Below are positions 8,496 to 16,819 of a stretch of DNA of 58,752 bases, piece by piece; position 1 is the stretch's first letter; each line of letters starts with the position of its first letter. The stretch spans positions 1-58,752 of the forward strand of contig JAIYDJ010000032.1 of the NCBI GenBank assembly GCA_027487575.1. The letters are read 5' to 3'. The DNA is from Rhodobacter sp. GTDB lineage: Bacteria > Pseudomonadota > Alphaproteobacteria > Rhodobacterales > Rhodobacteraceae. The notes below the pieces were generated by a model, which did not search any database, was not told the origin of the DNA, and saw only the letters and a program-made list of their open reading frames with translations. Position numbers and translations under genes: made by a program.

Positions 8496-9581
8496 ATGAT
8501 CCATGATTTCCTCATCATCGGCGGCGGCATCGCGGGCGTTTCCGCCGCCGCCCGCCTTTCGCATCTGGGCAGCGTCCTGTTGCTGGAGGCCGAAAGCCAC
8601 CTCGCCCATCACGCCTCGGGCCGGTCCGCCGCCCTTTACGAACCCCGCTATGGGGCGGCCCCCGTGGTGGCGCTGTCGATGGCCTCGGGCGACTATTTCC
8701 ACAATTGCCCCAACATCCTGACCCCGCGCGGGTTGCTGATCGTGGCCCGCGCCGATCAGGCGGCCGCGTTCGACCATGACATCGCCGACATGGGCCTTGA
8801 CCCGATCACGCTGGCACAGGCGCAAGGGATGGTCCCGATCCTGAATGCCGATACCGTCGCCCAGGTCGCCTATGCCGAACACGCCTGGGACATCGACACC
8901 CATCTTCTGATCCAGACCTTCGCCCGCGAGGCGCGCGGCAAGGGTGCAACCATCCTCACCGACCAACGGGTGACCGCCATCCAGCGCGACGGCGGATGGC
9001 GGGTGACCACCGCAAGCGGCACGCATCAGGCCCGCCTTCTGGTCAACGCCGCGGGGGCGTGGGTTGATCAGATTGCCCGGATGGCCGGGGTGCAGCCTCT
9101 TGGGTTCACCCCGTTTCGCCGTTCGATGGCCCGCATCGCCGCTCCGGGCGGGCATGACGTCAGCCGCTGGCCAATGATCTTCGGCTGCGGCGAATCCTGG
9201 TACGCCAAACCTGATGCGGGTGCGCTGATCGTCTCGCCCGCCGAGGAACACGCCATGGACCCGCACGATGCGTGGGCCGAAGATATCGTTCTGGCGGAAG
9301 GGCTTGCGCGGTACGAGGCGATGGTCACCGAACCCGTCACCCGCCTGATTTCCAACTGGGCGGGCCTGCGCACCTTTGCCCCCGACCGGGTTCTGGTCAT
9401 CGGCCGCGATCCCGCCACGCCCGATTTCTTTTGGCTGGCAGGTCAGGGCGGCTACGGGTTCCAATCCTCCCCTGCCGCCAGCCAGCTTGCCGCAGACCTG
9501 ATCTCGGGCAAACCGTCAGCCCTGCCTGCAGATCTGGTCGCCGCCCTGTCCCCCGCGCGGTTTCACCGATCCGCGCATTGA
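8496..9581 (+). CDS. FAD-dependent oxidoreductase, glycine/D-amino acid oxidase (DadA-like) family
   Basis: 361 residues from the ATG at 8496. An in-frame extension reaches back to 8286, but its residues are not conserved-looking and the FAD motif IIGGGIAGVSAAARL begins at residue 6 of the chosen start, as is usual. Further DAO-family marks are ASGRSAALYEPRYG near 45, LVNAAGAWVDQIA near 185 and the C-terminal GQGGYGFQSSPAAS. It probably oxidises an amino or imino acid; the substrate cannot be read from sequence. It stands alone after the repeat-rich gap, on the same strand as the purine genes. Confidence 0.85.
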   Translation: MIHDFLIIGGGIAGVSAAARLSHLGSVLLLEAESHLAHHASGRSAALYEPRYGAAPVVALSMASGDYFHNCPNILTPRGLLIVARADQAAAFDHDIADMGLDPITLAQAQGMVPILNADTVAQVAYAEHAWDIDTHLLIQTFAREARGKGATILTDQRVTAIQRDGGWRVTTASGTHQARLLVNAAGAWVDQIARMAGVQPLGFTPFRRSMARIAAPGGHDVSRWPMIFGCGESWYAKPDAGALIVSPAEEHAMDPHDAWAEDIVLAEGLARYEAMVTEPVTRLISNWAGLRTFAPDRVLVIGRDPATPDFFWLAGQGGYGFQSSPAASQLAADLISGKPSALPADLVAALSPARFHRSAH

Positions 9582-9628
9582 TCAGCCACGGCCCTGCCCC
9601 CATATTCCTGCGGGCGATGGAGGATTTC

Positions 9629-9943
9629 ATGTCAGACACCAATCGGCGGTTCCAGCGGCAGTTCGAGACCCTTGGCCGCCTGATCCCCGCGCTCAAAGGC
9701 CCGCTCGATGCCCTGCGGCGCGACCGCTGGCGGCTGATCCGCCTGCCGCTGGCCCTGCTGCTGATCGTGGGCGGGGTGTTCTCGTTTCTGCCGCTGCTGG
9801 GTGTCTGGATGCTGCCGGTCGGGCTTTTGCTGCTGGCCGTCGATCTTCCGGCCCTGCGCGGGCCGATCTCGGCCTTCGTGATCTGGGGGCGGCGGCGGGC
9901 AAGCGTCTGGTCCAACTGGTGGAAATCCCGCTCGGCCCGCTAG
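9629..9943 (+). CDS. Small conserved membrane protein
   Basis: 104 residues, with a good ribosome binding site (GGAGG, five bases before ATG 9629). The N-terminal 35 residues are charged; then comes a long hydrophobic stretch (LALLLIVGGVFSFLPLLG...LPVGLLLLAVDLP) that would form two membrane segments, and an Arg/Trp-rich tail. Small proteins of this pattern are common in Rhodobacteraceae and are sometimes mislabelled as tryptophan synthase; the function is unknown. Confidence 0.75.
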   Translation: MSDTNRRFQRQFETLGRLIPALKGPLDALRRDRWRLIRLPLALLLIVGGVFSFLPLLGVWMLPVGLLLLAVDLPALRGPISAFVIWGRRRASVWSNWWKSRSAR

Positions 9944-10008
9944 GCGACGGCTTGCTGCCCGTCCGGCTTTCCGGGTGACAGCGCGGCGCGGACAGGCCAC
10001 CCTGCGGC

Positions 10009-10782
10009 ATGGTCCTGATCCGGTTGATTCTCCTGATGGCGCTTTTGGCGCTCGCCGCCTGCGGCGGGAAAACGCCCGCTTCCGCACCGGTCACCTCGGC
10101 CAACTTCTCGGATGCCAAACCGCACCCGTGGGACGGCCGCAGCCCCGACAGCTATCCGGTGCACGGGATCGACATCTCGCGCTGGCAGACCGACATCGAC
10201 TGGCCGACGGCGCGGGCGAACGGCGTGAACTTCGCCTTCATCAAGGCGACGGAAGGTGGCGACCTCTTGGACCCCGCGTTCCGCGGCAACTGGGCTGCCG
10301 CAGCCCGCGCCGGGGTGCCGCGCGGGGCCTATCACTTCTACTACTGGTGCCGCCCCGCCGAAGAGCAGGCCCGGTGGTTCATCCAGAACGTCCCGCGCAG
10401 CCCCGGCGCCCTGCCGCCCGTGCTGGATGTGGAATGGACCCCGTTTTCCCCCACCTGCACCCGCCGTCCCCCCGCCGCCGAGGTGCGGGCCGAAGCCGAA
10501 CGATTCATGACCATCGTCGAACGCCACTATGGCCAGCGGCCGCTGATCTACACCAGCATCGACTTCTTCGAGGACAACGAGATGTGGCGGATGTCGGACC
10601 ACGACTTCTGGCTGCGGTCGGTGGCGGGCCACCCGAAGGACGTCTACGACGGCCACCACTGGACATTCTGGCAATACACCGGCACCGGGCTGGTGCCCGG
10701 CATCCGGGGCAAGACCGACATCAACGTGTTCGCGGGTGGCAGGCAGGCCTGGGCCGACTGGCTGGCCCGGCACAGCCGCTGA
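10009..10782 (+). CDS. GH25 family lysozyme-like lipoprotein
   Basis: 257 residues. The first 18 residues form a lipoprotein signal with lipobox LAAC (Cys18), so the protein is likely anchored in an envelope membrane. The rest is a GH25 (Chalaropsis-type muramidase) domain: HGIDISRWQTDIDW near residue 47, FAFIKATEGG, LDVEWTPF with the acidic catalytic pair near 142, and RPLIYTSIDFF near 180. It would cleave peptidoglycan beta-1,4 linkages. It overlaps no neighbour and is followed by a bidirectional terminator. Confidence 0.88.
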   Translation: MVLIRLILLMALLALAACGGKTPASAPVTSANFSDAKPHPWDGRSPDSYPVHGIDISRWQTDIDWPTARANGVNFAFIKATEGGDLLDPAFRGNWAAAARAGVPRGAYHFYYWCRPAEEQARWFIQNVPRSPGALPPVLDVEWTPFSPTCTRRPPAAEVRAEAERFMTIVERHYGQRPLIYTSIDFFEDNEMWRMSDHDFWLRSVAGHPKDVYDGHHWTFWQYTGTGLVPGIRGKTDINVFAGGRQAWADWLARHSR

Positions 10783-10809
10783 CCCGGCACGGGCCCGCTC
10801 CCCTGTCTT

Positions 10810-10875
10810 CATTTTTCGTCCATAAATATCCCGGAGGGTGAGCCCGGAACGGGCGAGGGAGGCTGGCCTCCCTCC
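10810..10875. terminator. Repeat element plus double hairpin between convergent genes
   Basis: On the minus strand this reads as two hairpins, GAGGGAGGC/GCCTCCCTC (10855-10874) and GCCCG-GAA-CGGGC (10842-10854), then the tail GGGATATTTATGGACG-AAAAATGAAG. This is the same hairpin-hairpin-tail layout as the copy inside xdhB. It lies between the ends of the GH25 and dimethylglycine dehydrogenase-like genes, so it can serve both as terminator. Confidence 0.7.
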
Positions 10876-10886
10876 CTTCCTTCCTG

Positions 10887-13388
10887 TCAGCCGTCGATCC
10901 GGATCCGGGCGTTTGCCGGGTCATGGGGGCTGTCCTCGACCACCACGGCATCCCACAACGCGCGGTTCATCCGCACCTTCAGCCGGGTTCCGACTTCCGC
11001 CAGATCAGGGCGCACATAGCCCATGCCGATCTGCTTGCCGAACGCGACGGAATACCCCCCCGAGGTCAGGCGGCCGATCTTCACGCCGTCCAGCAGCAGG
11101 GCCTCCTTGCCCCACGGGTCGGTGTCCGTCGGCCCGTCGATCAGCAGCGTGCAGCACTTGCTGCGGATGCCCAGGGCCAGCATCGCCGCCTTGCCCTGAA
11201 AGTCCTTCTTCAGATCGACAAACCGGTCCAGCGCGGCTTCCAGCGGGCTTGCGTCGCGGCCAAGCTCGTTGCCGAAGGCCCGGTAGGATTTTTCCTGCCG
11301 CAGCCAGTTCTGCGCCCGCGCGCCGACCAGTTTCAGGCCGTGCTTTTCGCCCGCCTTCAACAACTGATCCCACAGATAGCGCTGCATCTCGATCGGGTGG
11401 TGCAACTCCCAGCCCAATTCACCCGTATAGGCCACCCGGATCGCGTTGACGGGGCACATGCCCAGTTCGATCCGCCGCGCAGAAAGCCACGGGAAGCGCT
11501 TGTTCGACAGCGCAGTGGCGGGATCGGCATCCTTGATCAGCCCGGAAAGAATGGCGCGGGCATTCGGGCCGGCAATCGCAAGGACGCCCCATTGCGTGGT
11601 CACATCATGGATGTCGAGATGCCCGCCGCCGCCGCCCATGAAATCCTCGGCAGCCTTGCGCAGATAGTCGGCGTCATAGGCGGTCCACGCCCCCGCGCTG
11701 ACCAGATAATAGTCGTTCTCGCCATTGCGGACGATGGTGTATTCGGTGCGTGTCGTGCCCTGCGGGGTCAGGGCATAGGTCAGGTTGATCCGGCCCACCT
11801 TCGGCAGCGTGTTGCAGGTGAACCCGTCAAGGAACGCCGTCGCCCCCGGCCCGCGCACGATGTGCTTGGTGAAGGCGGTCGCGTCGATCAGCCCGGCGGT
11901 TTCGCGGACGGCCTTCGCCTCATCCACGGCATATTGCCACCATCCGCCCCGGCGGAAGCTGCGGGCGTTGTGGTCGAAATCATCGGGAGCGTTCAGCAGG
12001 CCATAGTAGATCGGGCGTTCCCAGCCGTTGACCTGCCCGAACTGCGCGCCAAGCGCCTTCTGCCGGTCATAGACGGGCGCGGTGCGTAGGGGGCGGCAGG
12101 CTTCGCGCTCTTCGTCCGGGTGGTGCAGGATGAAGACGTGGTCGTAGCATTCCTCGTTCTTGCGCGCGGCATATTCTGTGGTCATCCAGTTTTGCGCGAA
12201 CCGCTTGGGATCGAGCGAGGCCATGTCGATCTCGGCCTCGCCTTCGGTCATCATCTGGGCAAGGTAGTATCCCGTGCCGCCCGCCGCCGTGATGCCAAAG
12301 CTGAATCCTTCGGCCAGCCACATGTTGCGCAGGCCCGGTGCCGGACCGACCAGCGGGTTGCCATCGGGGGTGTAGCAGATCGGGCCGTTGTAATCGTCCT
12401 TCAGACCCACATGTTCCGAAGACGGGATGCGGTGGATGAAGGACATGTATTCCTGCTCGATCCGCTCCAGATCCAGCGGAAACAGGTCGGCGCGGAACGC
12501 CTCGGGCACGCCATATTCGAACCGGGCGGGGGCGCCTTTTTCATAGGGTCCCAGAATCCAGCCGCCGCGTTCTTCGCGGACGTACCATTTGGCATCGGCA
12601 TCGCGCAGGACCGGGTGCTGCGGGTTGATCTTGCGCCATTCGACCAGCGCCGGGTCGGGTTCCGTGACGACATATTGGTGTTCCACCACCACCGCAGGCG
12701 TCCGGATCCCCAACAGCCGGGCGGTGCGCTGTGCGTGGTTTCCGGTCGCGGTGACGACATGTTCCGCCGTGATGTCGAACCGGTCGTCCGAAGCCACCAG
12801 ATTGCCGCCCTGTTCCACCATCCGCGTACAGGACACGATCCATTCCGACCCGGTCCAGCGATAGGCGTCGACCTGCACCTTGCGTTCGAAGGTGCAGCCG
12901 AACTGCCGCGCGCCCTTGGCCATCGCCTGCGTGACGTCCGCCGGGTTGATATAGCCGTCCTGCGGGTGGTAAAGAGCGCCAATCAGGTCTTCGGTGCGCA
13001 CCAGCGGCCAGCGGTCCTTGATATCCTTCGGCGTCAGGAATTCGTGATAGACCCCGGCGGTTTCGGCCACCGACGAATACAGCATGTATTCATCCATCCG
13101 CTGCTGATGTTGCGCCATCCTGAGGTTGCCCACGACATAGAATCCGGGGTTCAGGCCGGTTTCCGCCTCAAGCCCCTTGTAGAAATCGACGCTGTATTTG
13201 TGGATGTGCGTCGTGGCATAGCCCATGTTGAACAGGGGCAGCAGCCCCGCCGCGTGCCAGGTCGACCCGGCGGTCAGCTCGTCACGCTCCACCAGCATCG
13301 TGTCCCACCCGGCTTTCGCCAGATGATAGGCAATCCCGGTTCCGACCGCGCCACCGCCGACGACCAGAGCTTTGACATGGGTTTTCAT
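10887..13388 (-). CDS. Dimethylglycine/sarcosine dehydrogenase-like FAD protein with GcvT domain
   Basis: 833 residues. The N-terminal DAO-type FAD domain has VVGGGAVGTGIAYHLAKAG (residues 9-27) and AGSTWHAAGL, whose His45 corresponds to the histidine that covalently holds FAD in dimethylglycine dehydrogenase. An FAO_M linker region follows, and the second half is a GcvT aminomethyltransferase-type folate-binding module with its C-terminal barrel. Such enzymes demethylate dimethylglycine, sarcosine or related N-methyl compounds and pass the one-carbon unit to tetrahydrofolate. Glycine made this way could feed the aldolase step of the beta-hydroxyaspartate cycle further along. It is transcribed alone from a 180-base upstream region with a repeated TGACAGAGG motif. 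Confidence 0.88.
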   Translation of the reverse strand: MKTHVKALVVGGGAVGTGIAYHLAKAGWDTMLVERDELTAGSTWHAAGLLPLFNMGYATTHIHKYSVDFYKGLEAETGLNPGFYVVGNLRMAQHQQRMDEYMLYSSVAETAGVYHEFLTPKDIKDRWPLVRTEDLIGALYHPQDGYINPADVTQAMAKGARQFGCTFERKVQVDAYRWTGSEWIVSCTRMVEQGGNLVASDDRFDITAEHVVTATGNHAQRTARLLGIRTPAVVVEHQYVVTEPDPALVEWRKINPQHPVLRDADAKWYVREERGGWILGPYEKGAPARFEYGVPEAFRADLFPLDLERIEQEYMSFIHRIPSSEHVGLKDDYNGPICYTPDGNPLVGPAPGLRNMWLAEGFSFGITAAGGTGYYLAQMMTEGEAEIDMASLDPKRFAQNWMTTEYAARKNEECYDHVFILHHPDEEREACRPLRTAPVYDRQKALGAQFGQVNGWERPIYYGLLNAPDDFDHNARSFRRGGWWQYAVDEAKAVRETAGLIDATAFTKHIVRGPGATAFLDGFTCNTLPKVGRINLTYALTPQGTTRTEYTIVRNGENDYYLVSAGAWTAYDADYLRKAAEDFMGGGGGHLDIHDVTTQWGVLAIAGPNARAILSGLIKDADPATALSNKRFPWLSARRIELGMCPVNAIRVAYTGELGWELHHPIEMQRYLWDQLLKAGEKHGLKLVGARAQNWLRQEKSYRAFGNELGRDASPLEAALDRFVDLKKDFQGKAAMLALGIRSKCCTLLIDGPTDTDPWGKEALLLDGVKIGRLTSGGYSVAFGKQIGMGYVRPDLAEVGTRLKVRMNRALWDAVVVEDSPHDPANARIRIDG

Positions 13389-13425
13389 GGGGGGGCGACT
13401 CCGTTGAGCGAATTTTGCCCATATC

Positions 13426-13474
13426 TGACAGAGGCGGCGTTGGTCTGGCTAGAACATCCGACCTTTGACAGAGG
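13426..13474 (-). promoter_or_regulatory. Pair of direct repeats upstream of the dimethylglycine dehydrogenase-like gene
   Basis: TGACAGAGG occurs at 13426-13434 and again at 13466-13474, 40 bp apart (about four helical turns), 38-86 bp upstream of the minus-strand start. The spacing suits two dimers of a regulator on one face of the DNA. No regulator is identified. Confidence 0.35.
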
Positions 13475-13570
13475 AAAACGACTCCCTGCGCAGAAAGCGA
13501 CGTCGTCTGGCGACACCTCCATCGGCCTTCGCGCGGGATGATCCGCAGGCGCGCCGCGGATCGTGGCGGG

Positions 13571-14356
13571 TCAGCGCCGCCGCGCCACCCCGGCAGACAC
13601 CGCGAACACGGCCGCGGCCGCCACGATGATCGACGGCCCCGCCGGCGTATCCTGCCACATCGACAGGGCAAGGCCCGCCAGGCTCGACCCAGCCCCGATC
13701 AGAACGGCCAGCACGGCCATGCCTTCGGGATTGCGCGACAGACCGCGCGCGGCGGCGGCCGGAATGATCAGCAGGGCGGCGATCAGCAGCGCACCCACCA
13801 CCTTGATGGCCACCGCGACCGTCACGGCCAGCGCCAGAGTCAGGATCAGCCGTTCACGGTCGGGTTTCAGGCCCGAGGCATGGGCGAGGTCCTCGCTCAG
13901 CGTGGTGGTCAAAAGTGCCTGCCAGCGCCAGACCAGCAGCCCCGTCACCAGCGCCCCGCCCCCCCAGATGAAGCCAAGATCGGCGCGGGTGACAGACAGG
14001 ATGTCGCCGAACAGATAGGCCGACAGATCGGTCCGCGCGCCGGGCACAAAGCTGATGGCCACCAGACCCAGCGCCAGCGCCGAATGGGCAAGAACACCCA
14101 GCGTGGTGTCCATTGCCCAACCCCGCGCGGCAAGGCCCGCCACGGTCGCCGCCATCGCCAGCGCCACGGCCAGCGTGCCAAGACCCAGCGGCAGGTCGGT
14201 GGCCAGCGCCAGTGCCACCCCCAGGATCGCGGCATGGGCGGTTGCATCGCCGAAATAGGCCATCCGCCGCCAGACCACGAAACTGCCAAGCGGGCCGGTC
14301 GCCAGCGAAAGGCCGACCCCCGCCAAGGCGGCACGGATCAGGAAATCGTCAAGCAT
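13571..14356 (-). CDS. znuB: Zinc ABC transporter permease ZnuB
   Basis: 261 residues from ATG 14356, which lies 8 bases inside znuC. The open frame extends further back, but that part reads against znuC's histidine-rich end, and MLDDFLIRAALAG is the usual ZnuB beginning. Features are eight or so hydrophobic segments, VVWRRMAYFGDATAHAAILG near residue 28 (the ABC-3 family motif) and DILSVT near 125. It forms the membrane channel for periplasmic zinc delivered by ZnuA. Confidence 0.92.
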   Translation of the reverse strand: MLDDFLIRAALAGVGLSLATGPLGSFVVWRRMAYFGDATAHAAILGVALALATDLPLGLGTLAVALAMAATVAGLAARGWAMDTTLGVLAHSALALGLVAISFVPGARTDLSAYLFGDILSVTRADLGFIWGGGALVTGLLVWRWQALLTTTLSEDLAHASGLKPDRERLILTLALAVTVAVAIKVVGALLIAALLIIPAAAARGLSRNPEGMAVLAVLIGAGSSLAGLALSMWQDTPAGPSIIVAAAAVFAVSAGVARRR

Positions 14357-15161
14357 CGGAATGGTCGGCCGGTTGGGCCGTCCTGGGGGCGTGGGAATGA
14401 CCATGCGCGTGCCCATCCGCACCAGGCGAATGGTCGCCATGCGTGTGGTCATGAACGTGCTGGTACAGCGCCAACGCGCCCTGCGTGCCAAGGCCGAACA
14501 GCGCGCGGTATTCCGGCGCGGTCGACACCACCTGCGGAGTGCCTTCACAGCAGATGTGGCCGTTCAGGCAGATCACCCGGTCGGACGCCGCCATGACCAC
14601 ATGCAGGTCGTGGCTGACCATCAGCACGGCAACCCCCGTCGCCTGCCTGACCTCTTCGATCAGCCGGTAGAATGCCGCCTCGCCGGGCTGGTCCAACCCC
14701 TGCGTCGGCTCGTCCAGGATCAGGAGTTGAGGATCACACAGCAGCGCGCGCGCCAGCAGGACCCGCTGCAACTGCCCCCCCGACAGGGCCGTCATCTGCC
14801 GGTCGGCCACCTCGGGCAGGCCCGCGCGTGTCAATGCAGACAGTGCAGCGGCGTGGGGCACCCGCACCGGCAGCGACAGGAACCGCCGCACCGTGATCGG
14901 CAGGCTGGGGTCGATCGCCAGACGCTGCGGCACATATCCCAACCGCAACCCCGGCGCGCGCATCACCCGCCCGGCATGGGCCGCGACAATCCCCAAGAGC
15001 GCGCGCAGCAACGTCGATTTGCCAGACCCGTTCGGGCCCAGAATCGTCACGATCTCGCCCGGCCGGACCGCCAGCGAGACGTCGTGCAGAACCTCGCTGG
15101 CCCCGTACCGCACGCACAGGTGTTCCGCGGCGATCAGCGGCTCGGTCCGCAGGGCAGTCAT
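14349..15161 (-). CDS. znuC: Zinc ABC transporter ATP-binding protein ZnuC
   Basis: 270 residues from the ATG at 15161, which overlaps the zur stop (ATGA). Walker A GPNGSGKST, signature LSGGQLQR and Walker B LLILDEPTQGLD are all present. The last 35 residues are rich in His and Asp (HVHDHTHGDHSPGADGHAHGHSH is the pattern, about 10 His), a common metal-binding tail in ZnuC proteins. It powers zinc import with ZnuB and ZnuA, and is presumably repressed by Zur because it is co-transcribed with zur. Confidence 0.93.
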   Translation of the reverse strand: MTALRTEPLIAAEHLCVRYGASEVLHDVSLAVRPGEIVTILGPNGSGKSTLLRALLGIVAAHAGRVMRAPGLRLGYVPQRLAIDPSLPITVRRFLSLPVRVPHAAALSALTRAGLPEVADRQMTALSGGQLQRVLLARALLCDPQLLILDEPTQGLDQPGEAAFYRLIEEVRQATGVAVLMVSHDLHVVMAASDRVICLNGHICCEGTPQVVSTAPEYRALFGLGTQGALALYQHVHDHTHGDHSPGADGHAHGHSHAPRTAQPADHSDA

Positions 15162-15682
15162 GCGGCGGCCCCGCAGGCCGGGCACAGGCCCATCGCCTCG
15201 ACCGTCGCGCGTTCGATGGTGAAGCCCAGATTGCCCGCCGCCTGATCCAGCGCCACGCCCACAGCAGCGCCGGGCGCCTCGGCCACCAGTTGGCAGCCGG
15301 TGCAGATCAGAAACACCGGGGCATGCGCCTCGCCCGGATGCATGCAGGCGGCAAAGGCGTTCAGGCGGCGGATGCGGTGGACAAGGCCCTGTTCTTCCAG
15401 GAAATCCAGCGCGCGATAGGCAACCGGGGGCTGGTTGCCAAAGCCTTCGGCAGCGAGCCGGTTCAGCACGTCATATGCCCCCAGTGCCTGATGCGCCTCC
15501 AGCAGGATCTGCAGCACCCGCTTGCGCACCGGGGTCAGGCGGACCCCGCGCGCCAGCATCAGCGCCTCGGCCCGGCTCAGCGCGTCTCGCGCGCAGTCGG
15601 CATGGTCATGGTCCGAAAACGCGAGGTCGGGCACCTCGCATCCCGGACAGGCGGCATCGTGCGGGATCGGGGTGCTGTCCAT
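15158..15682 (-). CDS. zur: Fur-family zinc uptake regulator Zur
   Basis: 174 residues from ATG 15682, preceded by GAGGTGG. An earlier in-frame ATG would place the Zur box within the coding region and was rejected. The winged helix carries GVRLTPVRKRVLQILLE and YRALDFLEEQGLVHRI; the C-terminal half has the structural zinc cysteine pairs CTGC and CPAC. It senses Zn(II) and represses znuA and znuCB. First gene of the zur-znuC-znuB operon, divergent from znuA, so it is probably autoregulated. Confidence 0.92.
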   Translation of the reverse strand: MDSTPIPHDAACPGCEVPDLAFSDHDHADCARDALSRAEALMLARGVRLTPVRKRVLQILLEAHQALGAYDVLNRLAAEGFGNQPPVAYRALDFLEEQGLVHRIRRLNAFAACMHPGEAHAPVFLICTGCQLVAEAPGAAVGVALDQAAGNLGFTIERATVEAMGLCPACGAAA

Positions 15683-15699
15683 CGTGCCACCTCTTGACT

Positions 15700-15714
15700 T
15701 GTTATAGTATAACA
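15700..15714. promoter_or_regulatory. Zur operator between zur and znuA
   Basis: TGTTATA-G-TATAACA, a perfect 7-bp palindrome that equals the core of the proteobacterial Zur box. It sits 18 bp before the zur start and 36 bp before the znuA start, so one dimer site can shut both divergent promoters. Confidence 0.9.
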
Positions 15715-15749
15715 TAGTGTATTGCGCGAAACCCGGAAAGGACCATTGC

Positions 15750-16748
15750 ATGCGTTATATCATCTCGTTCACCCTTGCCAGCCTTCTGAGCCTTCCGGCC
15801 AGCGCAGAGGTGCCCCGCGTGATGGCGGACATTCCCCCGGTAGGGTCGCTGGTGGCGCAGGTCATGGGCGATCTGGGCACGCCGACTGTCCTGCTGGACA
15901 AGGGAGCCAGCGCGCATGCCTTCCAGTTGCGCCCGTCGCAGGCCGCCGATCTGGCGGCGGCGCAACTCGTCGTCTGGGTCGGCCCAGAAATGACGCCCTG
16001 GCTCGACCGTGCGCTGTCGGGGCTGGGCGGTTCGGCGGAAGAGGTGCGGTTGCTGACGGCCCCCGGCACCCGGCTGCAGGAATTCGGCGCACAGCCTGCG
16101 GCGACGAAGGCGGACGACCACGATCATGCCGCGGACGACCACGCCGAACATGATCACTCTGCCGAAGACCATTCTGCTGACGACCACGCCGAACATGATC
16201 ACTCTGCAGAGGATCATTCCGGCCATGACCACGCGGGCATCGACCCGCACGCCTGGCTGGACGCGTCAAATGCCATGGCCTGGCTGGACGAAATCGCGCG
16301 ACAGTTGTCGGCACTCGACCCCGAAAATGCGGCCACCTACGCGGCCAACGCCGCCCAGGCGCGGCAGGATCTGGTGCAACTGGACGCGGACCTTGCGGCA
16401 CAGCTTGCGCCGGTACGCGGCGTTCCGCTGGTGGTGTTTCACGATGCCTACGGGTATTTCGCAGCCCGCTATGGCCTGACAGTTCTCGGCGCGATCAGCG
16501 AGGGTGACGCCGCAGCACCCGGAGCGGCCCATCTGCGTGACCTGCAGGAAAGCATGGCGGGGTCGGTGGCCTGCCTGTTCCCCGAGACGAACCATGACCC
16601 CGACCTTGTGCAGACCGTGGCCGAGGGGACCGGGGCACGGGTCGGCGCGGCGCTGGACCCCGAAGGTGCCTCTTTGCCGGACGGGCCGGCCCTGTATGGC
16701 GACATCTTGCGCGCACTGGCAGGGGCCATCGCCGATTGCGCCGGGTGA
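15750..16748 (+). CDS. znuA: Zinc ABC transporter substrate-binding protein ZnuA
   Basis: 332 residues from ATG 15750 (ribosome binding site GGAAAGGA). Residues 1-19 are a signal peptide ending SLPASA. The metal-site histidine at residue 56 (SAHAFQL), the family HDAYGYFAARYGL segment and the C-terminal LFPETNHDPDL stretch are present. Between residues 122 and 161 lies a loop of imperfect repeats of D-D/E-H-A/S-E-H-D-H with about 14 histidines, which is the usual ZnuA zinc-chaperoning loop and is also visible as tandem DNA repeats at 16112-16235. It is regulated by the Zur box just upstream. Confidence 0.94.
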   Translation: MRYIISFTLASLLSLPASAEVPRVMADIPPVGSLVAQVMGDLGTPTVLLDKGASAHAFQLRPSQAADLAAAQLVVWVGPEMTPWLDRALSGLGGSAEEVRLLTAPGTRLQEFGAQPAATKADDHDHAADDHAEHDHSAEDHSADDHAEHDHSAEDHSGHDHAGIDPHAWLDASNAMAWLDEIARQLSALDPENAATYAANAAQARQDLVQLDADLAAQLAPVRGVPLVVFHDAYGYFAARYGLTVLGAISEGDAAAPGAAHLRDLQESMAGSVACLFPETNHDPDLVQTVAEGTGARVGAALDPEGASLPDGPALYGDILRALAGAIADCAG

Positions 16749-16819
16749 CTTGACCCCGGCAACCGGTTTCGGTCACGGTGCCCGGACAGCGGGCAGGCCG
16801 TCGCAGGCCGGGGGACAGC

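Noticed and set aside
13538..14596. 352-residue plus-strand frame over znuB
   Set aside because: Antisense to a clear ZnuB permease; Gln/Arg/His-rich shadow translation.
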